Shown: one piece after another, positions 1 to 8,666 of the stretch
Layout: each line of letters opens with the position of its first letter
Numbering within the stretch: the stretch's first letter is position 1
Origin: Buchnera aphidicola (Aphis craccivora)
GTDB taxonomy: Bacteria > Pseudomonadota > Gammaproteobacteria > Enterobacterales > Enterobacteriaceae
DNA length: 64,000 nt
Assembly: GCF_005082145.1 (NCBI RefSeq)
Contig: NZ_CP034897.1
Location: 124,001 to 188,000 of the forward strand
Direction of reading: 5' to 3'
Notes under the pieces: model-generated
Told to the model about the DNA's origin: nothing
Database searches by the model: none
Seen by the model: only the letters and a program-made list of their open reading frames with translations
Position numbers and translations under genes: made by a program

Positions 1-1
1 T

Positions 2-1066
2 GGAGGAGCTACAAGTCTTATTGGAGATCCTAGTTTTAAAGAAAAAGAACGTTTGTTAAATTATGATAATAATATTGATATATGGTCGATTAAAATAAGC
101 AAACAAATATCTTCTTTTCTAGATGTTAGTAGTCTTAATAAAATGAACAATGTAATTATATTAAACAATAAAAATTGGTTTAAAAAGATTAATATCTTAT
201 CATTTCTGCGTGATGTGGGTAAACATTTTTCAATTAATACTATGATTAATAGAGAAGCAGTAAAACAACGTATTAAAAGATTAGATCAAGGTATTTCTTT
301 TACAGAGTTTTCATACAACTTATTGCAAGCATATGATTTTTTTATATTAAATAAAGAAAAACAAGTATCTCTCCAAATTGGGGGATCTGATCAATGGGGA
401 AATATTTCTGCAGGCATGCACTTAATAAATAAACTTTCTAAAAAACAAGTACATGGTTTAACATTACCCTTGCTTATACAATCTAATGGTGTTAAATTTG
501 GAAAAACAGAATCTGGAACTATTTGGTTAGATTCTCAAAAAACTAGTCCCTATAAATTTTATCAGTTTTGGAAAAATATAGAAGATTCTAATGTTTATAA
601 TTTTTTAAAATTATTTACTTTTTTAGATTGTCATGAAATTAATCAAAGAGAAATAAATAAATATAAAAATAATCAAATTATTAATGATAAATCTTATTTG
701 TCTAAATATATGACTCGTTTAGTACATGGTGAAGAAAATTTACTAGCTGCAGAAAGAATTACAAATATTCTTTTTTTAAAGAATATAGATGAAATAAAAA
801 AATCTGATTTACAACAACTAAAAAAAGATGGAATACCTTCTATTGAAGCATGTCAAATTAAAGATTTACAAGAAGCGTTGGTATTATGCTCTTTAGCTCA
901 ATCTCGAACACAAGCAAAAAACATGATAATATCTAATTCTATATCTATTAATACTAATAAAATTATAAATAAAAATCATGTTTTTAATGATAATGATAAA
1001 TTATTCAATCAATTTACTTTAATTTCAAGAGGAAAAAAACATCATTGTCTTATAGATTGGAAATAA
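2..1066 (+). CDS. tyrS: tyrosyl-tRNA synthetase, 5' end outside the window
   Basis: Class I aminoacyl-tRNA synthetase that charges tRNA-Tyr in the cytoplasm. The frame is open from base 2, and the first visible residues (GGATSLIGDP) match the E. coli TyrRS stretch just after the HIGH motif. About 70 residues, including HIGH, are therefore missing to the left. The tyrosine-site segment GSDQWGN is at about 383-403 and the KMSKS-equivalent KFGKT at 494-508. The C-terminal S4-like RNA-binding region is present up to the TAA stop. A TTG at 53 lies inside the gene and is not its start. The gene converges on sufA with about 20 bp between the two stops. Confidence 0.97.
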   Translation, partial: GGATSLIGDPSFKEKERLLNYDNNIDIWSIKISKQISSFLDVSSLNKMNNVIILNNKNWFKKINILSFLRDVGKHFSINTMINREAVKQRIKRLDQGISFTEFSYNLLQAYDFFILNKEKQVSLQIGGSDQWGNISAGMHLINKLSKKQVHGLTLPLLIQSNGVKFGKTESGTIWLDSQKTSPYKFYQFWKNIEDSNVYNFLKLFTFLDCHEINQREINKYKNNQIINDKSYLSKYMTRLVHGEENLLAAERITNILFLKNIDEIKKSDLQQLKKDGIPSIEACQIKDLQEALVLCSLAQSRTQAKNMIISNSISINTNKIINKNHVFNDNDKLFNQFTLISRGKKHHCLIDWK

Positions 1067-1086
1067 TTTTTTTATTACATACTGAT

Positions 1087-1476
1087 TCAATCATTAATTG
1101 CAAAACTTTCTCCACAGCCACAAAACTTTTCTAATTTAGGATTATTAAATTTAAATACTTGATTAATATTGTTTTTTATAAAATCAATTTTAACACCATC
1201 TAAAAATGGTATATCTTTTTTAGAGACTTGTATCAAAATATTTTCATAAAAAAAAATTATATTATCTTCTTTTTCTGGTGTTTTTTTAGTGTTAAAAAAT
1301 TCCATTATATATCGAAAACCTGCACATCCAGATTTTTTTATACTTAATTTTATTCCTTGATTTTCTGTATTAAGATTCATTAAAAACAATATTTGTTTGA
1401 TAGCGCTTTTAGTAATTTTAATTCCTTTCCATTTATGTTGATTAAATAAATAAGTATTTTCTTGTTTTTTTTTCAT
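1087..1476 (-). CDS. sufA: SufA-type iron-sulfur cluster carrier
   Basis: A-type carrier protein that receives Fe-S clusters and passes them to apo-proteins. The 129-residue product has the family's three cysteines: C51 in SGCAGF, and C119 and C121 in the C-terminal CGC motif. E. coli SufA (122 aa) has the same spacing. In E. coli sufA heads the sufABCDSE operon and lies close to ydiK. Here sufA is still next to ydiK but sufBCDSE are absent from the locus. It could instead be called IscA/ErpA by similarity alone; the neighbourhood favours SufA. The gene opens with ATG followed by nine A residues, itself a slippage-prone tract. Confidence 0.88.
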   Translation of the reverse strand: MKKKQENTYLFNQHKWKGIKITKSAIKQILFLMNLNTENQGIKLSIKKSGCAGFRYIMEFFNTKKTPEKEDNIIFFYENILIQVSKKDIPFLDGVKIDFIKNNINQVFKFNNPKLEKFCGCGESFAIND

Positions 1477-1674
1477 TTTTTTTCTCTTTATTACTTTTAA
1501 TAAAAAATATTTTTTTCAAAAATAATGCAAATCTCTTTATATATCTTTTTAAAGAGTATTATTTTTCTTTCATAATTTTTAAAAATTTAATGTTATAATT
1601 TTTTAATTATTTATTACTCATCATCTATAATATCAAGATATCTATCTGTAAAAATATTGAGGTGAAAGAATTAT

Positions 1675-2769
1675 ATGCAAAATCCAAAAGAAAAAATGGA
1701 TTTATCGCAGTTTATTTTATCATTAATATTTATTATTGCTATAAGTATTACGAGTTTTTTAATAATAAAACCATTTATATTAGGGTTTTCATGGGCTAGT
1801 ACAATTGTAATTGCAACTTGGCCTCTTATGCTGAAAATAGAAAAATTTCTAGGAGGAAGACGTATCATTGCTCTTATTAGTATGATTGTGATTTTATTAT
1901 TATTATTTATTATTCCTATAGTACTTTTAGTAAATAGTTTGATTGCAACAAGTATCCCTCTTATTCATTGGTTTAGTTCAAATACTTTAGAATTTCCGGA
2001 ATTAATTTGGCTTCAAGATATACCACTTATTGGAAAAAAAATTTTTATTAGTTACAAAGAGTTATTAGATAGTGATGGAGCCGAATTAATTAAAGAAGTT
2101 AGACCATATATGGGTCGTACAACTGAATTTTTTATAATTCAAGCTAAAAATTTTGGATTATTTGTCATGCATTTAACTTTAATGTTGATATTTAGTATTT
2201 TGCTTTATTGGAATGGTGAAAAAATTAGTAATATGATTCGACAATTTGCATCTCGTATCCATTCTAAAAATGGAGATGCTATTATTTCATTGACAGTTCG
2301 AGCTGTTAGATCTGTTGCATTAGGAGTTGTAGTAACAGCTTTAATTCAAGCTTTTTTATCTGGGTTAGGTTTATTGTTTTCAGGTGTCCCATATTGGACT
2401 TTGTTAATGATTTTAATTGTTTTTTCTTGTTTAATTCAGTTAGGTCCATTGCCAATTTTAATACCATCTATTATATGGCTTTATTGGCACGGTAATAATA
2501 CATGCGGTACATTATTATTAATTTGGAGCTGTTTTGTATTTATATTAGATAACATACTTCGACCTTTTTTTATACGAATGGGTTCTGATTTGCCTACTTT
2601 TTTAATTTTATCAGGAGTTATAGGTGGTTTAATAACTTTTGGGATGATTGGATTATTTATTGGCCCAGTGGTTTTGGTGATATTATATAGATTAACAATA
2701 TCTTGGATATATGGTGTTTCTATTAATTCATTTATTAATAATATAGATGTGAAATCAAAGATAAATTAA
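1675..2769 (+). CDS. ydiK: YdiK, AI-2E/PerM family inner-membrane protein
   Basis: Polytopic membrane protein of the AI-2E transporter (UPF0118/PerM) family, 364 residues against about 370 for E. coli YdiK. Several hydrophobic segments are evident: a pair near residues 10-40, one near 65-90, one near 155-180, and a cluster from about 205 to the C terminus. The central soluble part contains the family region around RPYMGRTTEFF. The physiological substrate of YdiK is not established. ATG at 1675 follows GAGGTG at 1659-1664. The divergent neighbour is sufA, as near the E. coli suf locus. Confidence 0.92.
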   Translation: MQNPKEKMDLSQFILSLIFIIAISITSFLIIKPFILGFSWASTIVIATWPLMLKIEKFLGGRRIIALISMIVILLLLFIIPIVLLVNSLIATSIPLIHWFSSNTLEFPELIWLQDIPLIGKKIFISYKELLDSDGAELIKEVRPYMGRTTEFFIIQAKNFGLFVMHLTLMLIFSILLYWNGEKISNMIRQFASRIHSKNGDAIISLTVRAVRSVALGVVVTALIQAFLSGLGLLFSGVPYWTLLMILIVFSCLIQLGPLPILIPSIIWLYWHGNNTCGTLLLIWSCFVFILDNILRPFFIRMGSDLPTFLILSGVIGGLITFGMIGLFIGPVVLVILYRLTISWIYGVSINSFINNIDVKSKIN

Positions 2770-3151
2770 TACGATGACAATCTTTAAATTTTAAGTTGTA
2801 AAAATATATTAGTTAATTTAATCTAAAAAATAGAATAAGCACTTTTAAAAAATAAATAAAAAATTATGATATTATAAAAAATAATTTAATTATGTTTAAT
2901 ATTTACTGAACAGAATATTAATAATCTTGTATAATTGTATTATTTTTAGGATTTTATATTCATTTTATTTCCTATTTTAAGCTTCTTTTATTATGTTTAA
3001 AGTATACTATTATACTTCTTTTCTCTAAAAATATAATATTTCTTTTTTATTTTATAAAATTTATTAGAGATAAGTTTATGATTAATTAGTTTATCGTGAT
3101 TTTATCACATCTTGATATTCTTTTTAGGATAAAATTCATTTAGAGAATAAA
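2770..3151. other. 382-bp AT-rich gap between ydiK and aroH
   Basis: No open frame, tRNA or GC-rich structure is visible. The gap contains one plausible sigma-70 promoter (2907-2935) and a short inverted repeat at 3000-3017 (AAGTATA, 4-base loop, TATACTT). Otherwise it is AT-only filler. It probably represents genes lost between ydiK and aroH plus the aroH leader. Confidence 0.6.
2907..2935 (+). promoter_or_regulatory. candidate sigma-70 promoter for aroH
   Basis: TGAACA (2907-2912) and TATAAT (2930-2935) are separated by exactly 17 bp. The -10 is a perfect consensus and the -35 matches 4 of 6. In such AT-rich DNA a TATAAT alone means little, so the spacing and the -35 carry the case. It would give a leader of about 210 nt before the aroH ATG. 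No transcription data are available. Confidence 0.35.
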
Positions 3152-4198
3152 ATGAAAAAAACAGATGAACTACGTACAATACGAATTGATTCATTAATAA
3201 CTCCTTCTGAATTAGCAAAAAAATATGTTATCACTTCAGAGATTATGGATAATGTTATTATAACAAGACAAAATATTGCTCGTATTATGACTGGTGAAGA
3301 TTTACGTTTGCTTGTTGTAATAGGTCCATGCTCTGTTCATGATCCTATAGCTGCAGTTGAATATGCTCATCGATTATACGAATTACGTAAACAATATAAA
3401 GATCGTCTTGAAATTATAATGCGTACATATTTTGAAAAACCAAGAACCGTAGTAGGTTGGAAAGGTTTAATTTCAGATCCAGATTTAGATGGTAGTTTTA
3501 AAGTAAATCATGGACTTTCTGTTGCTCGTAAATTGTTATTAGATATTAATACATTAGGAATGCCTGCTGCAACAGAATTTTTAGATATAGTAGTAGGTCA
3601 ATTTATTGCAGATTTAATTAGTTGGGGAGCTATTGGAGCTAGAACAACTGAAAGCCAAATTCACAGAGAAATGGCTTCTGCACTTTCATGTCCAGTAGGA
3701 TTTAAGAATGGAACTGATGGAAATATACGTATTGCAATTGATGCTATTAGAGCTGCAAAAGCTCGTCATTTATTCTTTGCCCCAAATAAAGATGGACAAA
3801 TGACTATCAATCATACTAGTGGAAATCCATATGGACATATTATTATGAGAGGTGGTCGAACTCCCAATTATCATGCTAAAGATGTTGAATTGGCAATAAA
3901 AGATTTACGTGAATTTAATTTAACTGAACACTTAATGATTGATTTTAGTCATGGTAATTGTTTAAAAGAACATATTCGTCAAAAAAATGTTGCTATATCT
4001 GTTGCAAAACAAATTGCTTTAGGATCAAAAAATATATTTGGAGTAATGATTGAAAGTTTTTTAAAAGAAGGTTTTCAAAAAGTTTCAAAAAACAAACCGT
4101 TAATATATGGACAATCAATTACTGATGCGTGTTTAAATTGGGAAGATAGTGTTCTAATTATTAAACAATTAGCAGATGCAGTAGATACTCGTTTTTAG
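3152..4198 (+). CDS. aroH: 3-deoxy-D-arabino-heptulosonate-7-phosphate synthase, Trp-sensitive type
   Basis: Condenses phosphoenolpyruvate and erythrose-4-phosphate, the entry step of the shikimate pathway that supplies Phe, Tyr and Trp. The 348 residues align end to end with E. coli AroH, starting MKKTDELRTIRID and ending AVDTRF. The expected metal ligands C60, H267, E301 and D325 are in place, as is the RTYFEKPRTVVGWKG substrate loop. Residues V147 and G149, in the segment where feedback-resistance changes of E. coli AroH are reported, are unchanged. That suggests, but does not prove, retained tryptophan sensitivity. It is a single gene with its own terminator downstream. In aphid symbionts this step serves essential amino acid supply to the host. 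Confidence 0.96.
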   Translation: MKKTDELRTIRIDSLITPSELAKKYVITSEIMDNVIITRQNIARIMTGEDLRLLVVIGPCSVHDPIAAVEYAHRLYELRKQYKDRLEIIMRTYFEKPRTVVGWKGLISDPDLDGSFKVNHGLSVARKLLLDINTLGMPAATEFLDIVVGQFIADLISWGAIGARTTESQIHREMASALSCPVGFKNGTDGNIRIAIDAIRAAKARHLFFAPNKDGQMTINHTSGNPYGHIIMRGGRTPNYHAKDVELAIKDLREFNLTEHLMIDFSHGNCLKEHIRQKNVAISVAKQIALGSKNIFGVMIESFLKEGFQKVSKNKPLIYGQSITDACLNWEDSVLIIKQLADAVDTRF

Positions 4199-4203
4199 TT
4201 TAT

Positions 4204-4234
4204 ATGCTAGTCAAAATATTGACTAGCATGTTTT
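4204..4234 (+). terminator. Rho-independent terminator after aroH
   Basis: A perfect 10-bp stem, ATGCTAGTCA (4204-4213) with TGACTAGCAT (4220-4229), has a 6-base loop and is followed by GTTTTA. It begins 5 bases after the aroH stop and separates aroH from the thrS operon. Confidence 0.75.
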
Positions 4235-4312
4235 AGTTTAATAAATGAAATTTTATAAAAATTAAATTTTTATAATTTATTAAAAACATTTTCAAATAAA
4301 GGGTATATAAGA

Positions 4313-6241
4313 ATGCCTGTAATAAAATTTTATGATGGGAGTAAAGAAATTTACGAGCATTCTATTTCATTAAAAGAAATTTTAAAACATAAATATCCTA
4401 ATATAATTCAATCTTTCATTGCTATTTCTATAAATGGAAATTTTGCTAATTTAAATACTTTGATTACAGAAGATTCTTCTATCCAATGTATTAGTAAAAA
4501 AGATCTTTATGCATTAAATATTATTCGATGTTCATGCATGCAACTTTTAAATTATTCGATTAAAACAATATGGCCACTATGTAAAATTGCAGATAGCAAA
4601 GTTACAAGTGATGGCTTTTATTGCGACATAGATATGGAAAAGAGAATTTTAGAAAAAGATCTTGTTTTAATAGAAAAAGAAATGAAAGTTCTTTTGAAAA
4701 AAAAATATAATATTTTAAATAAAAAAGTTTCTTTTAATGATGCTTTAAGAGAATTTAAAAAACAATCAGAGACGTATAAAGTTGATTTAATTAAAAATAA
4801 TTTTCTAGAAAATGATGTAATTTCTTTATATTATCACGAAAATTATATAGATTTTGATATTGGAATGCAGGTTTTTAATATAAAGTTTTGTAAATATTTT
4901 AAATTGCAAAAAATTGGAGGAGTTTATTGGAAAGGTAATAAAAAAAATAAAATGTTACAACGTATTTATGCAACTGCTTGGTTAAATCAAGAAGAATTAG
5001 ATAAACATTTAATTTATATTAGTGAAGTAAAAAAAAGAGATCATAGAAAAATTAATAAATATTTAAAATTATATCATATTCAAGACGAATCTCCTGGAAT
5101 GATTTTTTGGCATAATAATGGGTGGATTATTTTTAATGAATTAGAAAATTTTGTTCGAGAAAAATTAAAAGAATATGAATACAAAGAAGTAAAAACGCCT
5201 TTATTAATAGATAAATCAATATGGGGAAAAAGCGGTCATTGGGACAACTATAAAGATGCTATTTTTACTACTTCTTCAGAAAATAGAGAATATTGTATCA
5301 AACCTATGAATTGTCCTGGACATGTTCAAATTTTTAACATTGGATTAAAATCTTATCGAGATTTACCTATTCGTATGGCGGAGTTTGGAAGTTGTCATAG
5401 AAATGAATCTTCAGGATCTTTGCATGGTCTTATGAGAGTGCGTAATTTTACTCAAGATGATGCTCATATATTTTGTACTCAATCACAAATACATTCTGAA
5501 ATAAATAATTGCATTAAAATGATATATGATTTATATAGCATATTTAATTTTAAAAAAATTTTAATAAAATTTTCAACTCGACCAAAGAAACGTATTGGTG
5601 ATGATATAATTTGGGATAAAGCAGAAAAAGATTTATCTAATGCATTAATAAAAAATAATTTGAAATTTGAATATCAATTAGGAGAAGGTGCTTTTTACGG
5701 TCCTAAAATTGAATTTATTTTACAAGATTCTTTAAATAGAAATTGGCAATGTGGAACAATTCAGTTAGATTTTTATTTGCCACTTCGTTTAAATTCATTT
5801 TATATTAATGAACATAATAAAAAAAGTATTCCTATAATCATTCATCGAGCTATATTAGGTTCAATTGAGCGTTTTATTGGAATATTGATAGAAGAGTGTT
5901 CTGGTAAATTACCAACATGGCTATCTCCAGTGCAAGTTGTAGTAATTGGTATTAAAAACATTTATTCTGTTTATATAAATAAAATAGTTAAAAAATTTAA
6001 TTTTTTAAAAATTCGTGTTGAATCAGATTTAAGAAACGAAAAAATAGGTCTTAAAATTCGTGAACATACTTTACGTCAGATTCCATATATATTGATTTGT
6101 GGCGAAAAAGAAGTTCAAACTAACACAGTTTCTATTAGAAGTAGAAATGGAAATAATCTTGGGATCATAGATGTTGATTTATTTATTAAAAAACTACAAA
6201 AAGAAATATTTACTCGTAGTTTTTTTCAAATGGAGGAATAA
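4313..6241 (+). CDS. thrS: threonyl-tRNA synthetase with a degenerate editing site
   Basis: Class II synthetase charging tRNA-Thr; 642 residues, the same length as E. coli ThrRS. The order is an N-terminal TGS-like domain (about 1-60), the N2 editing domain (about 65-225), the catalytic core and the anticodon-binding C terminus. Catalytic zinc ligands C334, H385 and H511 are all present at their E. coli positions. The editing site is not intact: E. coli H73, H77, C182 and H186 correspond to Cys73, Gln77, Asp182 and Gln186 here. The enzyme should still charge threonine but is unlikely to hydrolyse Ser-tRNA-Thr. First gene of the thrS-infC-rpmI-rplT cluster; the infC ribosome-binding site lies inside its last codons. 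Confidence 0.97.
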   Translation: MPVIKFYDGSKEIYEHSISLKEILKHKYPNIIQSFIAISINGNFANLNTLITEDSSIQCISKKDLYALNIIRCSCMQLLNYSIKTIWPLCKIADSKVTSDGFYCDIDMEKRILEKDLVLIEKEMKVLLKKKYNILNKKVSFNDALREFKKQSETYKVDLIKNNFLENDVISLYYHENYIDFDIGMQVFNIKFCKYFKLQKIGGVYWKGNKKNKMLQRIYATAWLNQEELDKHLIYISEVKKRDHRKINKYLKLYHIQDESPGMIFWHNNGWIIFNELENFVREKLKEYEYKEVKTPLLIDKSIWGKSGHWDNYKDAIFTTSSENREYCIKPMNCPGHVQIFNIGLKSYRDLPIRMAEFGSCHRNESSGSLHGLMRVRNFTQDDAHIFCTQSQIHSEINNCIKMIYDLYSIFNFKKILIKFSTRPKKRIGDDIIWDKAEKDLSNALIKNNLKFEYQLGEGAFYGPKIEFILQDSLNRNWQCGTIQLDFYLPLRLNSFYINEHNKKSIPIIIHRAILGSIERFIGILIEECSGKLPTWLSPVQVVVIGIKNIYSVYINKIVKKFNFLKIRVESDLRNEKIGLKIREHTLRQIPYILICGEKEVQTNTVSIRSRNGNNLGIIDVDLFIKKLQKEIFTRSFFQMEE

Positions 6242-6244
6242 GGT

Positions 6245-6784
6245 ATTAAAGTCGGAAAAAGAACTCAATTGATAAGACCAAATCGTATTAATAACGAAAT
6301 TCGCGCAACTAAAGTTCGTCTTACAGGGGTTGATGGCGATCAAATTGGCATAGTTAATTTACGTGAAGCTTTAGAAAAATCTGAAGAATTAGGATTAGAT
6401 TTAGTAGAAATTAGCCCTAATGCAGAGCCACCAGTTTGTCGTATTATGGATTATGGTAAATTTCTTTATGAAAAAAGTAAATCTTCTAAAGAACAGAAAA
6501 AAAAACAAAAAGTTGTTCAAGTAAAAGAAATTAAATTTCGACCTGGAACTGACGAAGGAGACTACCAAGTTAAATTGCGAAACTTAATTCGTTTTTTAGA
6601 AGATGGTGATAAAGTTAAAATTACCTTGCGATTTAGAGGTCGAGAAATGGCGCATCAAAAAATAGGTGTAAATGTATTGAATAGAGTAAAAAACGATTTA
6701 ATTGAGTTAGCAAATGTTGAATCGTTTCCATCTAAAATTGAAGGTCGTCAAATGATAATGGTTTTAGCGCCGAAAAAAAAATAG
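6245..6784 (+). CDS. infC: translation initiation factor IF-3 with AUU start
   Basis: IF-3 binds the 30S subunit and checks the initiation codon. The start is ATT at 6245, giving 179 residues (E. coli 180). The encoded [13 protein letters not shown] aligns with E. coli KGGKRVQTARPNR from its own AUU start. GGAGG at 6232-6236 is 8 bases upstream, and there is no in-frame ATG or GTG between. The TTG at 6269 would remove conserved residues and is a worse start. In E. coli the AUU codon underlies IF-3 autoregulation. The N domain, the lysine-rich linker ([12 protein letters not shown]) and the C domain with PSKIEGRQM are all recognisable. It lies 3 bases after the thrS stop. Confidence 0.96.
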   Translation: MKVGKRTQLIRPNRINNEIRATKVRLTGVDGDQIGIVNLREALEKSEELGLDLVEISPNAEPPVCRIMDYGKFLYEKSKSSKEQKKKQKVVQVKEIKFRPGTDEGDYQVKLRNLIRFLEDGDKVKITLRFRGREMAHQKIGVNVLNRVKNDLIELANVESFPSKIEGRQMIMVLAPKKK

Positions 6785-6849
6785 TAGTTTTTGACTAAAC
6801 GTGTTCAAAAATAAATATAATTATTTTTATAATTTAAAAGAAACATTGT

Positions 6850-7047
6850 ATGCCAAAAATTAAAACTTTAAAAAGTGCAGCAAAACGTTTTAAACAAACT
6901 GCATCTGGTAAATTTAAACGTAAACAAGCAAACTTACGTCATATTTTGACGAAAAAAACAACAAGTAAAAAACGTCATCTTCGTCCTAAGATTTTAGTAT
7001 CGAAAGGAGATATAAATAAAGTTAAATTATTTTTACCTTATGTATAA
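6850..7047 (+). CDS. rpmI: 50S ribosomal protein L35
   Basis: Small basic ribosomal protein of 65 residues, the normal family length. The opening [15 protein letters not shown] and the central [13 protein letters not shown] are the L35 signature. It lies between infC and rplT as in E. coli. There, L20 represses this part of the operon by binding the mRNA ahead of rpmI. I could not recognise the corresponding pseudoknot in the 65-bp AT-rich gap. Confidence 0.97.
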   Translation: MPKIKTLKSAAKRFKQTASGKFKRKQANLRHILTKKTTSKKRHLRPKILVSKGDINKVKLFLPYV

Positions 7048-7088
7048 ATTTATCTTTAATAAAATTGTATGAACAGGAGAGCATATCA

Positions 7089-7451
7089 ATGGCTCGTGTA
7101 AAACGCGGTGTGACTGCTCATGCTCGTCATAAAAAAGTTTTAAAACAAGCAAAAGGTTATTATGGAGCTCGTTCTCGTATTTATAGAGTAGCATGTCAAG
7201 CAGTAGTAAAAGCTGGTCAATATGCTTATCGTGATAGGCGCCAAAGAAAAAGGCAATTTCGTCAGTTATGGATTACAAGAATAAATGCTGCAGTTCGTCA
7301 GAGTAAAATTTCTTATAGTAAGTTTATATACGGATTAAAAAAAGCTTCAATTAACATTGATCGTAAAATATTATCTGATATTGCAATATTTGATATACAT
7401 GGATTTAATATTTTAATTGAAAGAGCAAAAAAAGCTTTACTTATAACATAA
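7089..7451 (+). CDS. rplT: 50S ribosomal protein L20
   Basis: L20 is an assembly protein of the 50S subunit and, in E. coli, the autoregulator of rpmI-rplT. The ATG at 7089 is chosen because [19 protein letters not shown] is the universal L20 N terminus and CAGGAG lies at 7074-7079. The frame is open further upstream to a TTG at 7065, but those residues have no counterpart. The 120-residue product compares with 118 in E. coli. The basic helical N-terminal extension and the globular C-terminal half are both present. Confidence 0.97.
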   Translation: MARVKRGVTAHARHKKVLKQAKGYYGARSRIYRVACQAVVKAGQYAYRDRRQRKRQFRQLWITRINAAVRQSKISYSKFIYGLKKASINIDRKILSDIAIFDIHGFNILIERAKKALLIT

Positions 7452-7476
7452 GAAAATAATATTTAACAAATAAAGA

Positions 7477-7496
7477 AGGGGAAATTCATCTCCCCT
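7477..7496 (+). terminator. GC-rich hairpin downstream of rplT
   Basis: A 6-bp stem AGGGGA/TCCCCT with an 8-base loop lies 25 bases after the rplT stop. A run of four G and four C is conspicuous in this AT-rich DNA. No clear T tract follows, so it may be an mRNA 3'-end or pausing structure rather than a classical terminator. Confidence 0.4.
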
Positions 7497-7548
7497 CTAT
7501 TAAGATTAGAGTTAAATTTTTTATTGTGAATAATTTTTATCAGATAAA

Positions 7549-7581
7549 ATGATAAATATATTTATATTTTATATGTGTTAA
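7549..7581 (+). CDS. possible phenylalanine leader peptide remnant (pheM-like)
   Basis: A 10-codon frame encodes MINIFIFYMC, with Phe at codons 5 and 7, and ends 15 bases before the perfect hairpin at 7597-7617. In E. coli the 14-residue PheM leader ([14 protein letters not shown]) lies at this position and controls pheST by attenuation. The resemblance (IF-F-Y) and the location are suggestive. However, TTT codons are common by chance here, no good ribosome-binding site is visible, and the frame has only two Phe codons. Treat as a hypothesis. Confidence 0.2.
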   Translation: MINIFIFYMC

Positions 7582-7596
7582 CGAATTCGATAAAAC

Positions 7597-7620
7597 AAGC
7601 TTCCTTTATGGAAGCTTTTT
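7597..7620 (+). terminator. terminator or attenuator hairpin ahead of pheST
   Basis: Perfect 8-bp stem AAGCTTCC (7597-7604) with GGAAGCTT (7610-7617), a 5-base loop TTTAT and a T run directly after. It is a textbook intrinsic terminator about 50 bases upstream of pheS. It could simply end the infC-rplT transcript, or act as the pheST attenuator known from E. coli. Confidence 0.7.
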
Positions 7621-7667
7621 AATATCTTAAGAATTATACTTAAACAAAATATAGAAAAGAGTTAACA

Positions 7668-8657
7668 ATGTTAATGTTAAAAAAATTATGGCATATAATT
7701 AAAAATGAAATTAAAAATTCTCATAACATAGAAATATTAGATCAAATAAAAGTTAAATATTTAGGAAAAAATGGAATTTTTAATAATTATATGAAAAACT
7801 TAAAAAGTTTTTCTTTTGAAGAGAAAAAAAAATACGGTGTTATTATTAATACAATTAAAAAAAAAACAATATCTAAAATTAATGAAAAAAAAACTGAATT
7901 AAACGAATCTATTCTAAAAAAACGTATTCAGAAAGAAAAAATTGATGTATCTTTACCGGGTCGATGTATTCAAAATGGCTCTATTCATCCTATAAATCAT
8001 AGTATTAATTTTATACAAAATTTTTTTAATAAACTAGGTTTTCGATCAGTTAATGGTTTAGAAATAGAAGATGAATATCATAATTTTGATGCATTGAATA
8101 TACCTAAAAATCATCCTGCACGCGATAATCATGATACTTTTTGGTTAGATGAAAATCGATTGTTAAGAACTCAGACTTCTACTATGCAAATTCGTATTAT
8201 GAAATCAGAAAAACCTCCAATGAGATTTATTTTTCCTGGAAAAGTTTATCGAAATGATTATGATTCTACACATACACCTATGTTTCATCAAGTAGAAGGG
8301 TTAATAGTTGATAAAAATATTAATTTTTCTCATTTAAAATGGATTATATATAATTTTATATATAGTTTTTTTAATAAAAAAGTTTCTCTTAGATTTCGTC
8401 CTTCTTATTTTCCTTTTACCACCCCTTCATCTGAAGTTGATATTATGTCTGATTCTAAAAAATGGTTAGAAATTTTAGGTTGTGGAATGGTTCATCCATT
8501 AGTTTTAAAAAATGTTAACATTGATTCAAACATTTATTCTGCTTGTGCATTTGGGTTAGGAGTAGAACGAATTACTATGTTACGTTATGGAATTTCTGAT
8601 ATTCGATCTTTTTTTGAGAATGATTTAAGGTTTATAAAACAATTCAAATATATTTAG
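7668..8657 (+). CDS. pheS: phenylalanyl-tRNA synthetase alpha chain
   Basis: Catalytic subunit of the alpha2-beta2 class II PheRS. The 329 residues compare with 327 in E. coli. The N-terminal coiled-coil is lysine-rich and diverged. Class II motif 2 is visible around YRNDYDSTHTPMFHQVEGLIVD and motif 3 in FGLGVERITMLRYGISDIR. An ATG two codons downstream (7674) is an alternative start. An A10 run at 7857-7866 is in frame and intact. The gene is followed by pheT after 9 bp. Confidence 0.97.
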   Translation: MLMLKKLWHIIKNEIKNSHNIEILDQIKVKYLGKNGIFNNYMKNLKSFSFEEKKKYGVIINTIKKKTISKINEKKTELNESILKKRIQKEKIDVSLPGRCIQNGSIHPINHSINFIQNFFNKLGFRSVNGLEIEDEYHNFDALNIPKNHPARDNHDTFWLDENRLLRTQTSTMQIRIMKSEKPPMRFIFPGKVYRNDYDSTHTPMFHQVEGLIVDKNINFSHLKWIIYNFIYSFFNKKVSLRFRPSYFPFTTPSSEVDIMSDSKKWLEILGCGMVHPLVLKNVNIDSNIYSACAFGLGVERITMLRYGISDIRSFFENDLRFIKQFKYI

Positions 8658-8666
8658 TGAGATAAA

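Noticed and set aside
1671..1868. Minus-strand open frame opposite the start of ydiK
   Set aside because: It lies wholly over the conserved YdiK N terminus, has no ribosome-binding site and resembles no family; it is a shadow frame. The same applies to similar frames at 8654-8983, 17090-17341, 26016-26306, 32822-33025, 42487-42729 and 45832-46041.
2809..2820. TTAGTTAATTTA resembling part of a TrpR operator upstream of aroH
   Set aside because: The diagnostic CTAG half-sites are missing and AT-rich DNA yields such matches by chance.
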